DNA of 64,000 bases from Riptortus pedestris (GCA_019009955.1 CM032233.1:82033001-82097000); one strand, 5' to 3'; positions 9,825 through 22,738 are shown, numbered from the stretch's first letter. Program-made: numbers and translations. Notes: a model not told the origin generated them from the letters alone.

Positions 9825-10443
9825 TAGTTTAATTCTCCATAACTGTTGTCCTATACACTATTTCTCTAATTGGAATATTAACTGAGATCTTAAATTTCGG
9901 TTTGAAGCCACTAGGAAACCCCTATTCCTATTCATCTTACATTAGCAAAAAGGCAGTTTATTAAGACACATATTATTTCAAGCTTAAATGTGACATATTG
10001 TTTTCATTAAACCTTTGCTATGTGAGAAAATGGCTTAATTCCATCATTATACAAACACTAATTTTTATTTGATCGATGCTATACTCGGCATTTAAAAATT
10101 TCATGTATTAACTAAAGGTAAATAATCGCCGTTAATTATTGAAATCAAAACAGGGAGGGGGTAAGAGAAGGGTATAATAAAACAAAAATGTAAATATTTC
10201 CGTTGTTATGTATTGTTCTATATCTTTGTTTTTCTCTGATTCTAGTATAAACCAATACATTTGTATTTTTAAGTTTTCAGTTTTTAACAAAAACATCTCA
10301 TGTCCAGATTAAATTTCATGTCTTGTTTATATAGGGTTCTTATTACACGTGAAATAGAAAATAGGATATTGGATGATGTCATGATCGCGGCATTACTGCA
10401 GGTGGGAACTTTACTTAGTTTATGCATCACCTTCGTGGCCAAC
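9825..10443 (+). mobile_element. INE-R copy, long variant, palindrome end missing
   Basis: Contains the body with TTTCAAGCTTAAATG, the extra long-variant block, a GGGAGGGGG tract at 10154 and a diverged hairpin end (GGTGGGAACTTTACTTAG, ATGCATCACCTTCGTGGCCA). It abuts the next copy in the same orientation. Confidence 0.7.
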
Positions 10444-10955
10444 TTTAAGCAGATTTCCCTTTAGAGAAATCAGCTATTGAGGTTGTACTCATGAGATGGT
10501 GAAAATGAGGTTCAAATATATATAGGTTATATTTATATTTTAAGGCTCCAGCGATCGCAAAGTTTGTTTGATAGTTACCCGATGTTTAACTCGGTAACTC
10601 GATGTTTAATTATGTAAAATTATAGATCAAGTTCGTTAATGACAGAAATCATTTATAACGGAAATCGTGGAATACCAATATTTTCGAAATATCTCTGATA
10701 TTTCGTCGAAACGAAGAATGTTGTTGAACTAATTTTGTTAAACAACTGATTCTCTACAATTGTTATCGTAGTTCGAATGTGAAACGAGTTATTCAGCTTT
10801 CGTAATTTTTTTCAGGCTTTGTAATGGTTTTCAGCATTCATTAACACTTCCATTCATCGGAAGTTTACTTCCAAATAGAACATATATGGTGGGAAGTGTT
10901 ATACCTGCACACGGAAAATCTTAGTTTACACAGCAGCCAAATCCGCTTAGTTTTT
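10444..10955 (+). mobile_element. INE-R copy, diverged but nearly full length
   Basis: The left end is TTTAAGCAGATTTCCCTTTA with GAAATCAGCTATTGAGG. The conserved block is shortened by a deletion and the microsatellite is only a short ATATATATAGG. The right end (GGAAAATCTTAGTTTACAC, AGCAGCC) is degenerate. Confidence 0.75.
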
Positions 10956-11139
10956 TTCTTATAGCCCACCATATAAATAAATCCATTGTTCGGTGGTGCT
11001 TTCGGTTCACCGAATGTGCTGTTTTTTCACGACTATCAACTCTAATTACCTTTTTCAGGTTTCTTCTTTCAATGGTGGCTTCACCAGAGGTTTCTGTTAG
11101 TTTTAGTAAATGTTATTATATTTTTGATATGAGCGACAA

Positions 11140-11245
11140 CTTTTTCACCCTCGCAAGGATTTGAACCCTCAGTTTTTAGCTATCTAGGCGAATAAGAGTA
11201 CTTGCTTGTAGTAGATACTAACCAAGCTAAGGTTACGAAGAGTGG
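11140..11245 (-). mobile_element. tRNA-derived SINE-like fragment
   Basis: On the minus strand, TTAGCTTGGTTAGTA resembles a pol III A box. GGGTTCAAATCCTTGC about 60 nt further on is a good B box. The flanks do not form an acceptor stem, so this is more likely a SINE head than a functional tRNA. The rest of 10956-11321 is unassigned. Confidence 0.45.
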
Positions 11246-11321
11246 CGACAAGTAAACTTACCTACTAGTGACTAGTACAAGAACTCTTTTCTTCAAGCCG
11301 AACTCCCTACACGCGACAATA

Positions 11322-11954
11322 TTTTTAGCACTTAAGGGAAATCAGCTATTGAGGTCGTACTCATGACGCGATTTTCGAAATTTTTCTTCAAATGTCCATC
11401 GATCCTACCCAGGAGATGGCGAAAATGAGGTCCATTGAAAACTGTATATATCCATATATCTATCTATATATTTGTCTGTTACCGCTCTGGCGGTCGCAAT
11501 TTTTGTCTTATCGTTACCAAACTTGATATATAATCGTTTTATACAAAAGGAACTATCAAGTTCGTTAAATCGGATCTGGCGGAGGGGGGTTTAGTGGGGG
11601 ATAATTTCGAAATTTCTTAATATCTCCGTTATTATGCGTCGGATCGAAAAGTTGTATAGCACCAATCTTATTGCAAATATAATGTTCTATATGTTTTTTT
11701 TTTTTTTTGTATATTTTTTCACTATCTTAATTATTAACTGAGGTATTTGCATTTTTTAGTTTTCGATCTTCAGTAAAGCCCCACTCCTACTCATCTCATA
11801 TTAACAATATTCTATTATGTTATGGAGCACTTTATTTGAAGTTTAAACACCAAATATTGTTCTCAATGAACTTATAAGTTTTGAGATAAATGCAAATACG
11901 TGGCGCACGTGGGAAATCTGCTTAGTTAACGCAGCCCCTGCGTGACGGACTTTT
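11322..11954 (+). mobile_element. INE-R copy, near full length
   Basis: The left end TTTTTAGCA joins directly to CTTAAGGGAAATCAGC, so one arm of the palindrome is deleted. The conserved block is very well kept. The microsatellite has degenerated to TATCTATCTATATATT. The right end GCAGCCCCTGCGTGACGGAC is intact. Confidence 0.88.
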
Positions 11955-12344
11955 AGAAGTTTACGGTAGGATACTCCTACATGGAGTGAAAAAATATTGT
12001 ATTGATGTTAAAGATCGTGCCCCAGGTTGAGCATACATTTATTTACTTATTAGAAATAGCTTAATTTTCCACCCTCTTCCGCTCCTTATGTAAGTATAGT
12101 GTTAACCTAATTTAATCTAAGGAATTAGTTTTACGATTAATTTCTACATCTTTAGTTATTAGTTGGAACCAAATATCGATTTCATAGTAAATCATTATTT
12201 GTAACTAATTTGTGACATTCTCGCAGAGTTTTACCCAAATCAAGGTTTCTTTTTACATAATATTTATTCATTTTTCATAGGAAATTTCACACCAACCTGA
12301 AAAATAGATTAACGCGGTTTGTCAGTGAATGATAACATTCTTGA
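11955..12344. other. Unassigned AT-rich sequence
   Basis: Nothing recognised on either strand. Confidence 0.4.
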
Positions 12345-13600
12345 AGGGGGGGGCTTCTTAGAAGAAATGTTTACATACTGTTCGACCTTTCAATAAGGTC
12401 TTATTCACATTTTGAAATATTTATGTTTGTGGTTGAGGGCTTGATGCATAGTCTTGTATCTTGTTTGTGTGTAACATACTTTACATAATTATTGAATTTT
12501 GAATAATAAGTATTTGATCATAATATTTCTCACTAATATGATCAAATACTGACGAACAGATGTTAGGTTTTAAACCAAATCTACCTTCGCTTCATCAATT
12601 ATTCTCCAGCAGTTTCACTTCATAATTACGCTTCTTCAAGAGGTAAATGAATGAGAACCTTCTTCTAGAATTCAAGAGGTGTTTGAATTACGCCAAACTA
12701 GTGGAATAACTAATTAGTTTTTTATTTTAATAATTGAACACTTTTATAGTATTCATCTTGTTTGTAAAAACAGCCTTTAGACATGAAGTTTTTTCTTTTT
12801 TTTTTAAACAAAGAATATGTTTTAATAGATTTAATATATTCGGGCAGTGTCTTAAAGAGTTTTACATCTGAAAAGGAAAGGATTTTTCGAAATATTTATG
12901 ACAATGGTTGGGGGTTTGAAGCATAGTTTTGAATCATGTGTAAAACAGTGTACATAATTATTGCATTTTGAATATAAAGTCTTTGGTCATAATATTGAGA
13001 AAGACTGACGAACAGATGTTAGGTTTAAAACAAAATCTACCTTCACTCCATCAATTATTCTCCACTAGTTTCACTTCATAATTACGCTTCTTCGAGAGGC
13101 CTATTTTCAGAATGTATGTTTTAATTTTACTGTTTTTTCAAGAGGTGTTTATATTACGCCAAACTAGTAGAATAAATAATTAGTGTTTTGTTTTTAAGTG
13201 AACGTTCTCTATTTTTTTAAATGACAATGACCACAAATCTGTTGAGTAACAAGTATATTAATTGATGTGCCAAGTGATTTGAGAGCTCTGAAATGTGGAT
13301 TTTGTTCTCATAGTTTGATTTTATTTAATGTTTCTCCTGTTAATTACAACAAATTAATAAATTAATTATGTCTGATAATATCCTATAGAATGAAAGTTAA
13401 TTTGACCTGACATTAGAAGTGTTAGTATAAAAAGTGATGATTTTTTCTTCCTGTAGTCCCATTATTTTGTAGAGATACTAAATTGTAAAACTTGCAATGA
13501 AGTTGTGGATTATATCAGTGGAACATTATTAAAGTGAAACATGGCACAATTTAATTAAGATTTTTTAAAAATAAAGTGTGAGGTAAGTGTATAATTTTAA
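12345..13600 (-). pseudogene. LINE-B: tandem partial copies of a non-LTR retrotransposon 3' region
   Basis: Two similar partial units share CATCAATTATTCTCCA, GACGAACAGATGTTAGG and ATAATTACGCTTCTTC. On the minus strand the second unit (about 12780-12880) encodes KLFKTLPEYIKSIKTYSLFK, the typical C-terminal motif of non-LTR reverse transcriptases (FNxLPxxIxxIxxxxxFKxKLK). The copies are broken by frameshifts and poly-A/T changes. The same family recurs at 16950-18930, 20240-21440, 26880-27480, 45780-46470, 53100-53760, 54760-55704 and 58175-58420. Confidence 0.65.
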
Positions 13601-15168
13601 GTGTAGTATAAAAGCCCTCTCGGGATCTCAGCTCTTTAATAAAGACTTTATAAAGAAGGTATCTGAGAAAGCACTAAGTAGAGTAACGATTTTGTTTCAC
13701 AAGCAACATAAAATGTTTCTAGAGCACTCTCATTAATTAAGGGAGGAAAAGGAGTTCCAAAGTGATACATTAATTTTAATTATTTAAAATAAAGGCTAGT
13801 CAAGCTATGTGGGAGGGGGGAGGGTCATGATGTTTTAAAATTGTTGAAGGTTGCTAAAAGCTTGAGTAATTAAAAATTGTCTATTCCATTCAATAGAGCT
13901 TTTTTAATACTTTGAATTCAAAATCATTTATGGGAACGAATTCCTACTGGAATGTTATTTTGCAGATTGTTCGTCTATAAAAATAGAAAGAAATAAAGAG
14001 TCGGAGACTTTCAATCAACAAACAGTTTTTAAATTTTTAGCTTCCTTATAAAAACATTAGATATTAACGCAAATCACTGCAAGTTGTGAAAATGTAAAAG
14101 ATTGCTTCAATTAGATCCTAAATTTAGACATTTCCAGGGTTAAGTAAAAACAAAAATAAAATAAATAAACAAAACCAAACAGTTTTTTCATAGATGTAAA
14201 CTACTGCTGGTCTAAATTTTACATCTTTTCGCTGAGTTAAGTTATTCTACGGGTTGGATGCTTTTATAAGGACATGAAAATTATATAAAACCCATTAGTT
14301 AAAATTATCCTTCAACAATACTTATTTTGGGCTTTTAAATATTTTATAATAGTAAAATTGGTTTCAGTACCAATTAAAAGAATGTACCTACCAATTGAAA
14401 ATCTATTCATTACCTGAATATTCTCGTTCTTCCGAAACTATGAGATTTGGTATTTGATCAAAAATTCGTAAACAACTAACACTTACAGATGAGAGCTACG
14501 ACGTTAGTTAAATTTCGTTTTAAAATGAAGCAGTTACAGGAAGAAAGTTAAGAAAATGAATACTTAAAACGTCCAACTTTGGTTTTGGTAAGTATCAAAA
14601 ACTCTCGGGAACTAAAATTTGTGCTCGAGAATATTCGCGGAAACATTCAAACGTGTTTAGATATATTTCTGTGGGGGAAAATTTAACTTGAAGAATAAGA
14701 CTCGCCTCTTGAAGTAATAGGAATTAAGCATTCATTCTAAAAATATTGATGCGATTTAATTCGTACTAAAGTTCTACTGTAAGCCCTTAGTGCCACCCTG
14801 GCTAGAAAAGGATGGAGACCTGTAGATATGCCAATTAGCAATAGTTGCAAAAAGTGGACATAAGTAAATAATAATAGTAAATGTTACGGAGGGTGAAGAC
14901 AGAATTTGGATTCGTAGGACCCTTACGTGCTTACATTTGTAATGTATGGGGCGGGGAATTATACCTGTTAATAAAATTTTGAGTTTTAGTACGTAAAATA
15001 ACAGCCCTAGTGCATATAATGTTTTTTGTGTAGCTGTAGTCTTAATTCGATTTTGTAGGGCTTATATTTGCCTTGAGTGGACTCATGGTTTACAATTGAA
15101 ATATTTTCAAATTTTTCTTTAGACAATCGTTTTCCTCAAATACCGCTATAAGAACGGCTTAATGCTGT
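13601..15168. other. Unassigned AT-rich sequence
   Basis: No exon, RNA gene or repeat family recognised. There is a GGGAGGGGGGAGGG run at 13810-13823. No open frame of interest. Confidence 0.4.
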
Positions 15169-15967
15169 ACAGGAGGAATGAGCAACACGCGGCCCATTAA
15201 ACATGTTTATGCGGCCCGCCAAGCATTTCTAAAGTTGAATTTATTTTATCGACTTTCTACCATCAACATATTCTTATTAAATTAATTATAATAAAATGGT
15301 TGTACATACTAAACCAAAACAATTTTTTGTGGCTTGTTCAAACATGCGATGCGAACAAGCCGCATCTGTGCAATTTTAGCAGATTTCCCTTAAGGGAAAT
15401 CAGCTACTGAGGTTGTAATTATGAAGTGATTTTCGAAATTTTTCTTCAAACGTCTATCGATCTTACCTAGGAGATAACGAAAATGAAATGAAAATGTTTG
15501 ATCGTCACCAAACTCGATCTTTAGTCGTTTTATGTAAATAGAAAGATCAAGTTTGTTGACAGCTGAAATTGGAGCAGGGGGAAGAGGGGGTTTAGAAGGG
15601 GAGAATTTGGAAAATTCGAAATATCACTATTCGGAAGGACGTATTTTTTCAACCATGAAATTAATCAAAAATGACTACCGATCAATACTGAGTGATGCAC
15701 GATTAGAAAGATGCGTCCGTATAGGGGTACCTCATCTATTTCGCATGATATTGATCAGTTTGTATGGACCAATTGTGCCAAATTTCTCATTAAACATTTC
15801 AGGTAAATTCGTTTTTCTGTACTTTTATTGTTTGTTTTTAATTTAAAAAAAAATATATGAAATCTTTATTTTTATTTAAAAGTTTATATTTTTTTTATTC
15901 TATTTATTATGAATAAAGTTTAGTAAATTATTAATAAGTGTTACTTTATGTGCGGCCATCCAAAAAA
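15169..15967 (+). pseudogene. hAT transposon remnant (C-terminal transposase piece and ends)
   Basis: The left part (CAGGAGGAATGAGCAACACG, then GCGGCCCATTAAACATG and GCGGCCCGCC) has the CAG-plus-GCGGCCC composition common at the ends of some hAT elements. After an inserted INE-R fragment, frame 1 at about 15640-15740 reads IFSTMKLIKNDYRSILSDAR then LERCVRIG. This matches the hAT C-terminal dimerisation region, where FSTMKxIKNxYRSxLSDxxL is typical. The remainder of the transposase is absent. The right side ends TTACTTTATGTGCGGCCATC. Non-functional. Confidence 0.6.
15374..15628 (+). mobile_element. INE-R palindrome-end half inserted in the hAT remnant
   Basis: TTTTAGCAGATTTCCCTTAA and the rest of the palindrome are intact. 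The conserved block follows (with GATTTTCGAAATTTTTCTTC) but there is no (TA)n. It ends after the G-rich tract at TTCGAAATATCAC, directly against hAT sequence. Confidence 0.8.
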
Positions 15968-16949
15968 ATTTAAAATTTAAATTGTCTCGTTGATTAAAAA
16001 GCTTGTACAGGGTTTTCTGATAATTTGAGTTTGACGAGTTGGTACGAGGCCTCAGGTCGTGTAATATATTTATTTAGTTCTTCCTAATCAGCGACTCAGT
16101 GCCAGATTGTTCCATGAAAATAGTTTTACACAAATAAGACTTTCTTGATTAAAACTATCTGAAAGAGACTTATAAAGTTTATGTATTCTGGGGAGGGTTT
16201 GGAGAGTAGCTACGAGGTAGAGGTGTAGTTTCTCATGGTAGGGTTTCTTGGCTCCAATCCCAGACATTTCACAAGAGGATTTTCTCTCCGGTACGTCAAT
16301 AGGTTTATTCTAAGCCATCTCTCAGCTTTTCGGACTTTACCTAGCCAGTAAACTGGCTGCTACGAGAGCCAGCACTAAAGAAGTACAAATTTTACACAAC
16401 ATGGCCAGCCTAAAGTAAATACACTTCTAGAAATTCTAGTATTTTCATAGAAGTTCCCACAACAATGTGGTTTGAGTACTCTATAACAATATCTATTTCC
16501 TTCCCTGTTATATTATAAAGTGCAACGAATATATTTTTATATGGGATTTGCCTCTGAAGCGGTAGATTTGGCACGAAATCCTTAAAATTAAATGAAAAGA
16601 AGGTGTTTGTCTGCGTACAGCTATTTTTTTTTATTTTTTAATAATGAAACTTAACAAAAATTGCTCAGAAATAATGTCAAAATACAAGTTGCATCACGTT
16701 TAAATACTTGGGAGGGATAGTTGTGGAGGAATAGTGAGAAAACAGCAGGTGCCTCTACGTCCTGCAAAACAGTTTTCACTTTATGTCTCTCCAGGAATTC
16801 GAAAATGCATTTATTAGTTGCTTTGAGTACTTTACTGCTTACGCAGAAAAGTATTTTTTTTAAAAAAAAGCATATTTCAAACCATTACATGAAATGTATT
16901 TTTTTCCAGTAAATACATCCAGTAGAATAAGTTAAATGTTTTTGTTTCG
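15968..16949. other. Unassigned sequence
   Basis: A moderately GC-richer patch at 16185-16400 (GGTAGGGTTTCTTGGCTCCA, AGCCAGTAAACTGGCTGC) may be an old SINE or other repeat. It has no clear A/B box pair and no coding frame. Confidence 0.3.
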
Positions 16950-18930
16950 ATAAAACATTTACTAATATCATGTCAATTAGTTTCTTTACAAAATTATTAA
17001 TAGCATTACACTTATATAATATATTCGATATAAAATTAACTCAAATTCTATGAATACATTTTAAAAATCTATCAATTTAATAAATCATATATACTATATT
17101 AATTTCGTTAACTATCTTAGTACCACTCTAAATATATAACATGAATTTTTAATTCATTGACAAGATTTATAATTGCTCTTAAATTTATTAAAGGTTGACA
17201 TGCTTTTTAAATGATGAGAAACTTGTTCCCACCTTGAAGAGACAATGAAACTGATCATAAATTATTTTTTGTGACATATATTTTGGAGGAATAATTGAAC
17301 ATTTTTTATAGTATTCATCTTGTGTATAAAAACAGCCTCCAGATATGATGTTCTTTAATTTATTTTTAAACAAAGAATATATTTTGATAGATTTAATACA
17401 TTCGGGCAATGTCTTACATCTGAAAAGGAAACGGTTTTTCGAAATATGTATGACTGTGGTTGGGCGTTTGAAGCATAGTTTTGAATCATATGTAAAACAT
17501 AGTTTACATAATTATGGCATTTTGAATATTAAGTCTTTGGTCATAATATTGAGAAAGACTGGCGTTAGGTTTAAAACAAAATCTACCTTCACTTCATCAA
17601 TTAATCTCCACTAGTTTCACTTCATAACTACATTTCTTCAAGAAAAAAAATGAAGAAGAAGGATCAAATGTAGAATAAAAATGATTATGATTCTCCTTCA
17701 TAAAGCCAGAGTCTATTTTCAGAATGCAAGTTTTAATTTTACTGTTTGAGCTATTCAAGAGGTATTTGTATTACGCCAAACTAGTAGAATAACTAATTCG
17801 TGTTTTATTTCTATGTGAACTTCTCTATTTTTTTAATTTTTTAAATGTCAATTTCCACAAATCTGTTCAGTAACAAGTATATTACTTGATGTGTCAAGTG
17901 ATTTGAAACTCTGAAATGTGGATTTGTTCTCAGTCTGATATTATTTAATGTTTCTCCTGTAAATTACAACAATTTAGTGAATTAATTATGTCTGATAATA
18001 ACGTATAGAATGAATATCTCCACAAATCTGTTGAGTAAATAATTGATAATAATAATCATAATTCCTCTTGATGAAGCCAGATTCTATATTAGGTTGCATG
18101 AGTTAATTGTACTTTCAGCTATTAAAGAGGTATTTGTATTACTCCACAATAGTAGAATAACTTATTAGTTATTTATTTTTGCAGTTTTATTTAATAGTTG
18201 AAGTTTTTTTTATTCGTCTTTTGTATAAAACGGCCTTCATACGTGAAGTCCTTTAATTTTTTTTTTTTTAAACAAAATGAAACGCTTTTCTCTAAATATT
18301 TATTTTTGTGGTTGAGTGTTTGAAGCATAGTCTTAAATTCCGTTCAATTAAACTAAATTTTGTTAAACTATGTTTGTAAAACACATTATTATTGCATTTT
18401 GAATATTAAGCCTCGGTCATAATAGTGAGAAAGATTGACGAACAGATTAGGTCTAAAATAAAATCTGCCTTCACTTCATCAATTATTATATTATAATTAG
18501 TCTTCTTCAAGAGATAAATGAAGAAGAAACTTCTTCTAGAAGAGTCAAGTGTAGAGTAAAAATAATTATAATTCCTTTCCATGAAGCCAGATTTTATGTT
18601 ATGTTGCATGAGTTAATTGTACTGTATCAGATATTAAAGAGGTGTTTGTCTTACTCAAAATAGTTGAATAACTCAGTCTAGTCATAGTCTTTTGGTTTTG
18701 CAGTTTTATTTAATAATTGAACATTTTTTCAATTCAACATCTTTTGTATAAAACGGCCTTCATACATGAAGTTCTTTAATTTTTTTTTTTAAACAAAATG
18801 AAATGCTTTTCTCAAAATATTTATATGTGTGGTTGGGGGTTTGAAGAACAGTGTAGTGGGTATCTGGTTTGAGTAAAACATAATTTACATAATTATTGCA
18901 TTTTGCGTGAAGAAAATCTGTTTTATTTTC
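16950..18930 (-). pseudogene. LINE-B: cluster of minus-strand copies
   Basis: The best preserved copy (17188-17409, minus) encodes MPECIKSIKIYSLFKNKLK followed by NIISGGCFYTQDEYYKKC, a non-LTR RT C-terminal tail. Its 3' UTR (16950-17180) contains TTAATAGCATTACACTTATA. Further 5' pieces recur at about 17850, 18180-18560 and 18700-18920, each with CCTTCATACxTGAAGT and GTTTGAAGCATAGT motifs. This gives a nest of truncated copies in one direction. Confidence 0.6.
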
Positions 18931-18999
18931 TAGTTTTATTTATGATCGACGTGAAAATCGTGTTATTTTTAATCTCCATAAACAAAATGTTATTAGAGT

Positions 19000-19640
19000 C
19001 ACAATCAGTTATGGTGACGCTTGCAATTGATTTCGATTAGGTGTGATTGTGTTTCCGTTGGTAACAGCTGGGGGAAATAAAAGAAATACTTGAGAAATAG
19101 TTTCCAATAAGCAGAGAGCCGAAGGAGGGCCGCCCAATTTAGGCTTATATGGGGCTAACATTCGTTTAATATTTAATATATCAATAAATCGGCTCAGCTG
19201 GAAGGTAGCCAGGGGGGTGGTCACGTGGGCTAAGTTAGATCGTTACGAGGAAATGACCAATTGATTTAGTGCACAACTATGGGCATCTAATTTGTAAGTT
19301 AGGCAGAGGTCGTGATAACAGGTTCGGGGAGCGGGCGCTCGTCCCACCCGCATCTATAAATTACTTGACTGGTCATGCCGACTCACCCCCACTCCCTTCG
19401 GCGAAAACGGCTTAACACCATACGCTTCCCGGCTACCCTCCCTAGCACCGCCCACCTACACTATATTACCCCATATCAATCATTTGAATGATGGAAAACC
19501 AATAAGTGAGTTGCAAAAGGGCTTATATATTTGGCTGTCGCGATAAATCTGATGAACGTTTGAGTGAATAGCAGCAGGCAGGGGGAAAGGGAGGCTCATA
19601 ATCAATGAGGAACCTAATTACAATGGAACCACCACCACCT
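19000..19640. promoter_or_regulatory. GC-richer unique island, candidate regulatory element
   Basis: This is markedly less AT-rich than its surroundings and matches no repeat in the window. It holds short motifs with homeodomain-like TTTAATATTTAATATATC, CAGCTGG, and GATCGTTACGAGG. A 71-residue minus-strand frame (19009-19224) has no recognisable domain and no splice support. It is read as a candidate conserved non-coding element in a large intron; there is no direct proof. Confidence 0.35.
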
Positions 19641-20239
19641 CCTATAGAAAGCTATAATTAAAAACGAAACCAAAAAAGTTCTTCCGTGCTGTTTCGTTCT
19701 CCCCCCTCAAAAAAAAAAAAAAATACAACAACAATCTTATCTGAATGTAACATCTAAGAAAGAAAAATGTAGCCAAAAATTAAGCAAATAAAAAAAAAAT
19801 TACAATTCAAAAGGACTAACAAAAATGAAAAAAATCTTATTGTCCTAAAAAATTAATTACTCGATAACAATCACACTTCTAATTGATTACACATAAAAAC
19901 TCGACGATAATTGAAGAAGAATAGTTGTTATGTATTTTAACTGGGTATTGCAATTGCCACAAACACATAAGATTCAGAGAATAGTTTTCCTTAAAAAAAG
20001 AGCAAACATCGGAGACTAATCCCTTTAAGAGAGTGGTAGACATGGATAGATCATATGGCTCTAGACGTTTACATTTCAAATCACTAAAATTAACCAGCTT
20101 AGTTTACATATTTATTCGTATAACTGTATGTAAAGGACTATCGTCTATCCATTTCAACCTGGGTCAAGTACATGTGTCATCTAACATACATTTTAATTTA
20201 TTTAATCAGTTCCTATAACGCGAATGACTTGCGTATAAC
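19641..20239. other. Unassigned AT-rich sequence
   Basis: A13 run at 19711-19723. The short frames at 19879-20218 overlap on opposite strands and have no recognisable motif. Confidence 0.4.
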
Positions 20240-21440
20240 TTGAATGACTTTTCTCTAAATATATATGTACCAAACAATATTTTTGTGAGAATGAACATGT
20301 TTTGCAAAAATTAGTATAACATAACACATGATCATAAAACAAGGTTCAAGAATATGTTTAAAAAGCCCAACCACATACATAAACTTTTCGAGAAAAGCGT
20401 GCAATTTTCAGAACTTCATTGCAAGTTTTACAATTTAGTATCTCTACAAAATAATGGCATTACAGGAAGAAAATAAATCATCACTTTTTATACTAACACT
20501 TCTAATGTCATGTCAAATTAACTTTCATTCTATCCGTTATTATTAGACATAATTAATTTACTAATTTGTTGTAATGAACAGGAGAAACATTAAATAATAT
20601 CAGACTCTGGCTTGATAAAGGAGAATCATAATCATTTTTATTCTGCATTTGATTCTTTTTCTTCCTTTTTTTCTTGAAGAAATGTAATTATGAAATGAAA
20701 CTAGTGGAGAGTAATTGACGAAGTGAAGATAGATTTTATTTTAAACCTAACATCTGTTCGTCAGTCTTTCTCAATATTATGACCAAAGATTTAATATTGA
20801 AAATGCAATAATTATGTAAACTATGTTTTACATGTGTTTCAAAACTATGCTTCAAACCTTCAACCGTAGATATAAATATTTCGAAAAAGCGTTTCCTTTT
20901 CAGATGTAAAACTCTTTGATGCTCTGCCCAAATGTATTAAATCTATTAAACAACTTCATTTCTGAAGAATGTTTTTACACACAAGATTAATACTATCCAA
21001 AAATATTCAATTATTAAATAAAACTACAAAATATTTGTTATAACAATCTTTCAAAAAATAATTTGTGATCAGGTACATTGTTTCTTTAAGGTGGGACAAG
21101 CTTTTAATCATTTATACAGCTTGCCATTCTTTAATAAATTTGCAATAGATATTATATTTAGAGTGGTATTAAGATTGTCAACGAATTTAATTTATTTTAT
21201 ATAATTATTTAAATTGATGGATTTTATACTGTGTTCATTGAATCTGACCTAATTTTATAACGAATATACTATATAAGTATAAATGTCATTGAATATGAAA
21301 CGAAATTAATTGACACAATATTAGAAAATTGTTTATGGAAACCCAAACTATTTGAAGTATCCTATTTATTATGTTGTGTTAAAATTTAATGGAAATAAAC
21401 ACATTACATTCTTCCATTTATTTTCATTATACTTCAAGTA
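20240..21440 (+). pseudogene. LINE-B: plus-strand copy with coding tail and 3' UTR
   Basis: It is the reverse complement of the 12.3-18.9 kb copies. Near 20910 the frame reads DVKLFDALPKCIKSIK and is then broken by a stop. The 3' UTR contains GGTACATTGTTTCTTTAAGG, GGTGGGACAAGC and TAATGGAAATAAACAC (about 21390-21407). The last of these probably holds the polyadenylation signal, as it recurs at the 3' border of other copies. Confidence 0.65.
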
Positions 21441-22199
21441 GGCTAATGCTCATCATTAGTAAGATTCTACAAGCTACAAACTATGAAAGGATGGCTCTCT
21501 GATATTTATCTTCAGAGGAAAAAACAGTGCGCTTTCGATCTCCATCTCAAATAAAAAGTTTTTATCATTTTGATATATAGTTAAATTAGTTTGAAATATT
21601 GACGCTCCTTCGTCGGGTAATTTTTTATAACGCTAGTATCGATTGTAAAGGTATATTTTAGATTCAGTGGAATTGCCTTCACCTTTCTTGATGTCTATAT
21701 TCTATGAAAACCACTGTATGTCTTTGTGGTCAACTTCATTCCCTTTATGGTTTTCAAGAAATAGCCGTAAACAGATCTGTAGATACAACAACGACAGATT
21801 TATTACAGCACAGAAGTTGCGTGTTTGTCATATACTGCAGTATACGTAGAGCCAAATGCAGGCCTTTCTCTATATTTTACTTCAAGAGTTCCCCTGGAAA
21901 ATAAGATATTTTCTTCAAACCCGCTGGGTGACATTCACTGAAACTGATTCACTTCAGTCTGTTTTCACCGTAGGTTGATTAAATAGTGACATTTATTTAC
22001 TAATTTGAATGACATGCAACCCAAATAGAACCATATCATCTGCCAATCTCAATCTGACAAAAAACCCCGTTCATTGCACCGCTAATGGCAATTTAATACA
22101 CCACATAGAGATTGCGAAATTACATTTATTCCTTACACTTCTGTTCTACACCCACTCCAAAAAAATATATATTTATTAAAACATAATTAGTTAAGCATT
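21441..22199. other. Unassigned sequence
   Basis: Two overlapping short plus-strand frames (21667-21904) have no recognisable domain and no clear splice context. Nothing else recognised. Confidence 0.4.
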
Positions 22200-22520
22200 G
22201 ATTGGGGTTGGACTGGCTCCCTCTCCCGGCGGTTCTAAGGGCGTATTCAAAGGCTTGGCAATTCCTCCAGGGCTAAAGGGGTATTTTTAAGTTGTCCCGC
22301 TTACGTGAGATATAGTAAAGAGTATATTTCTTGTCGGAAATGGGATGAATTTGTCAATGCCCAAAGCAGAAACACTACATTATAGTTTGATGGAAGCAGT
22401 TATTCCAGCATGTATCACAGCCTTGATAAACAGCTCCTTCCCTCCCAGCCCTCGTTCAATCTTTCTCTCACTCAACCTCTGTTTTCTTTCCCTTTATAAA
22501 ATCTGTGACTCGAGTTCAAC
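22200..22520. promoter_or_regulatory. Unique GC-richer island, candidate regulatory element
   Basis: Non-repetitive within the window, with C-rich patches (GGCTCCCTCTCCCGGCGG, CCTCCCAGCCCTCG). No coding frame. Flagged by composition only. Confidence 0.25.
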
Positions 22521-22662
22521 CTAATGGCAGTAATATGGTATCAGAAAGACGATAAACCGTACAAATATTTGCATTAATTCTGTTTATTCCTCAGTACATT
22601 TGTTTAAAGCTTTTGCACAAAATGTATTTTATTTATAATACATGTATTAATCTGAATCTAAG

Positions 22663-22687
22663 CATATATATATATATACACACATAT

Positions 22688-22736
<49 letters not shown>
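22663..22736. repeat. (TA)n(CA)n compound microsatellite
   Basis: TA run changing to an uninterrupted CA run of about 22 units. Confidence 0.95.

Positions 22737-22738
<2 letters not shown>

Noticed and set aside
11140..11245. Second possible tRNA gene
   Set aside because: A and B boxes are present but the flanks do not pair as an acceptor stem; listed as SINE-like only.
15553..15846. 97-residue plus-strand frame as a host gene
   Set aside because: It is a chimera: the first third is the INE-R G-rich tract, the rest the hAT C-terminal remnant and AT-rich sequence.
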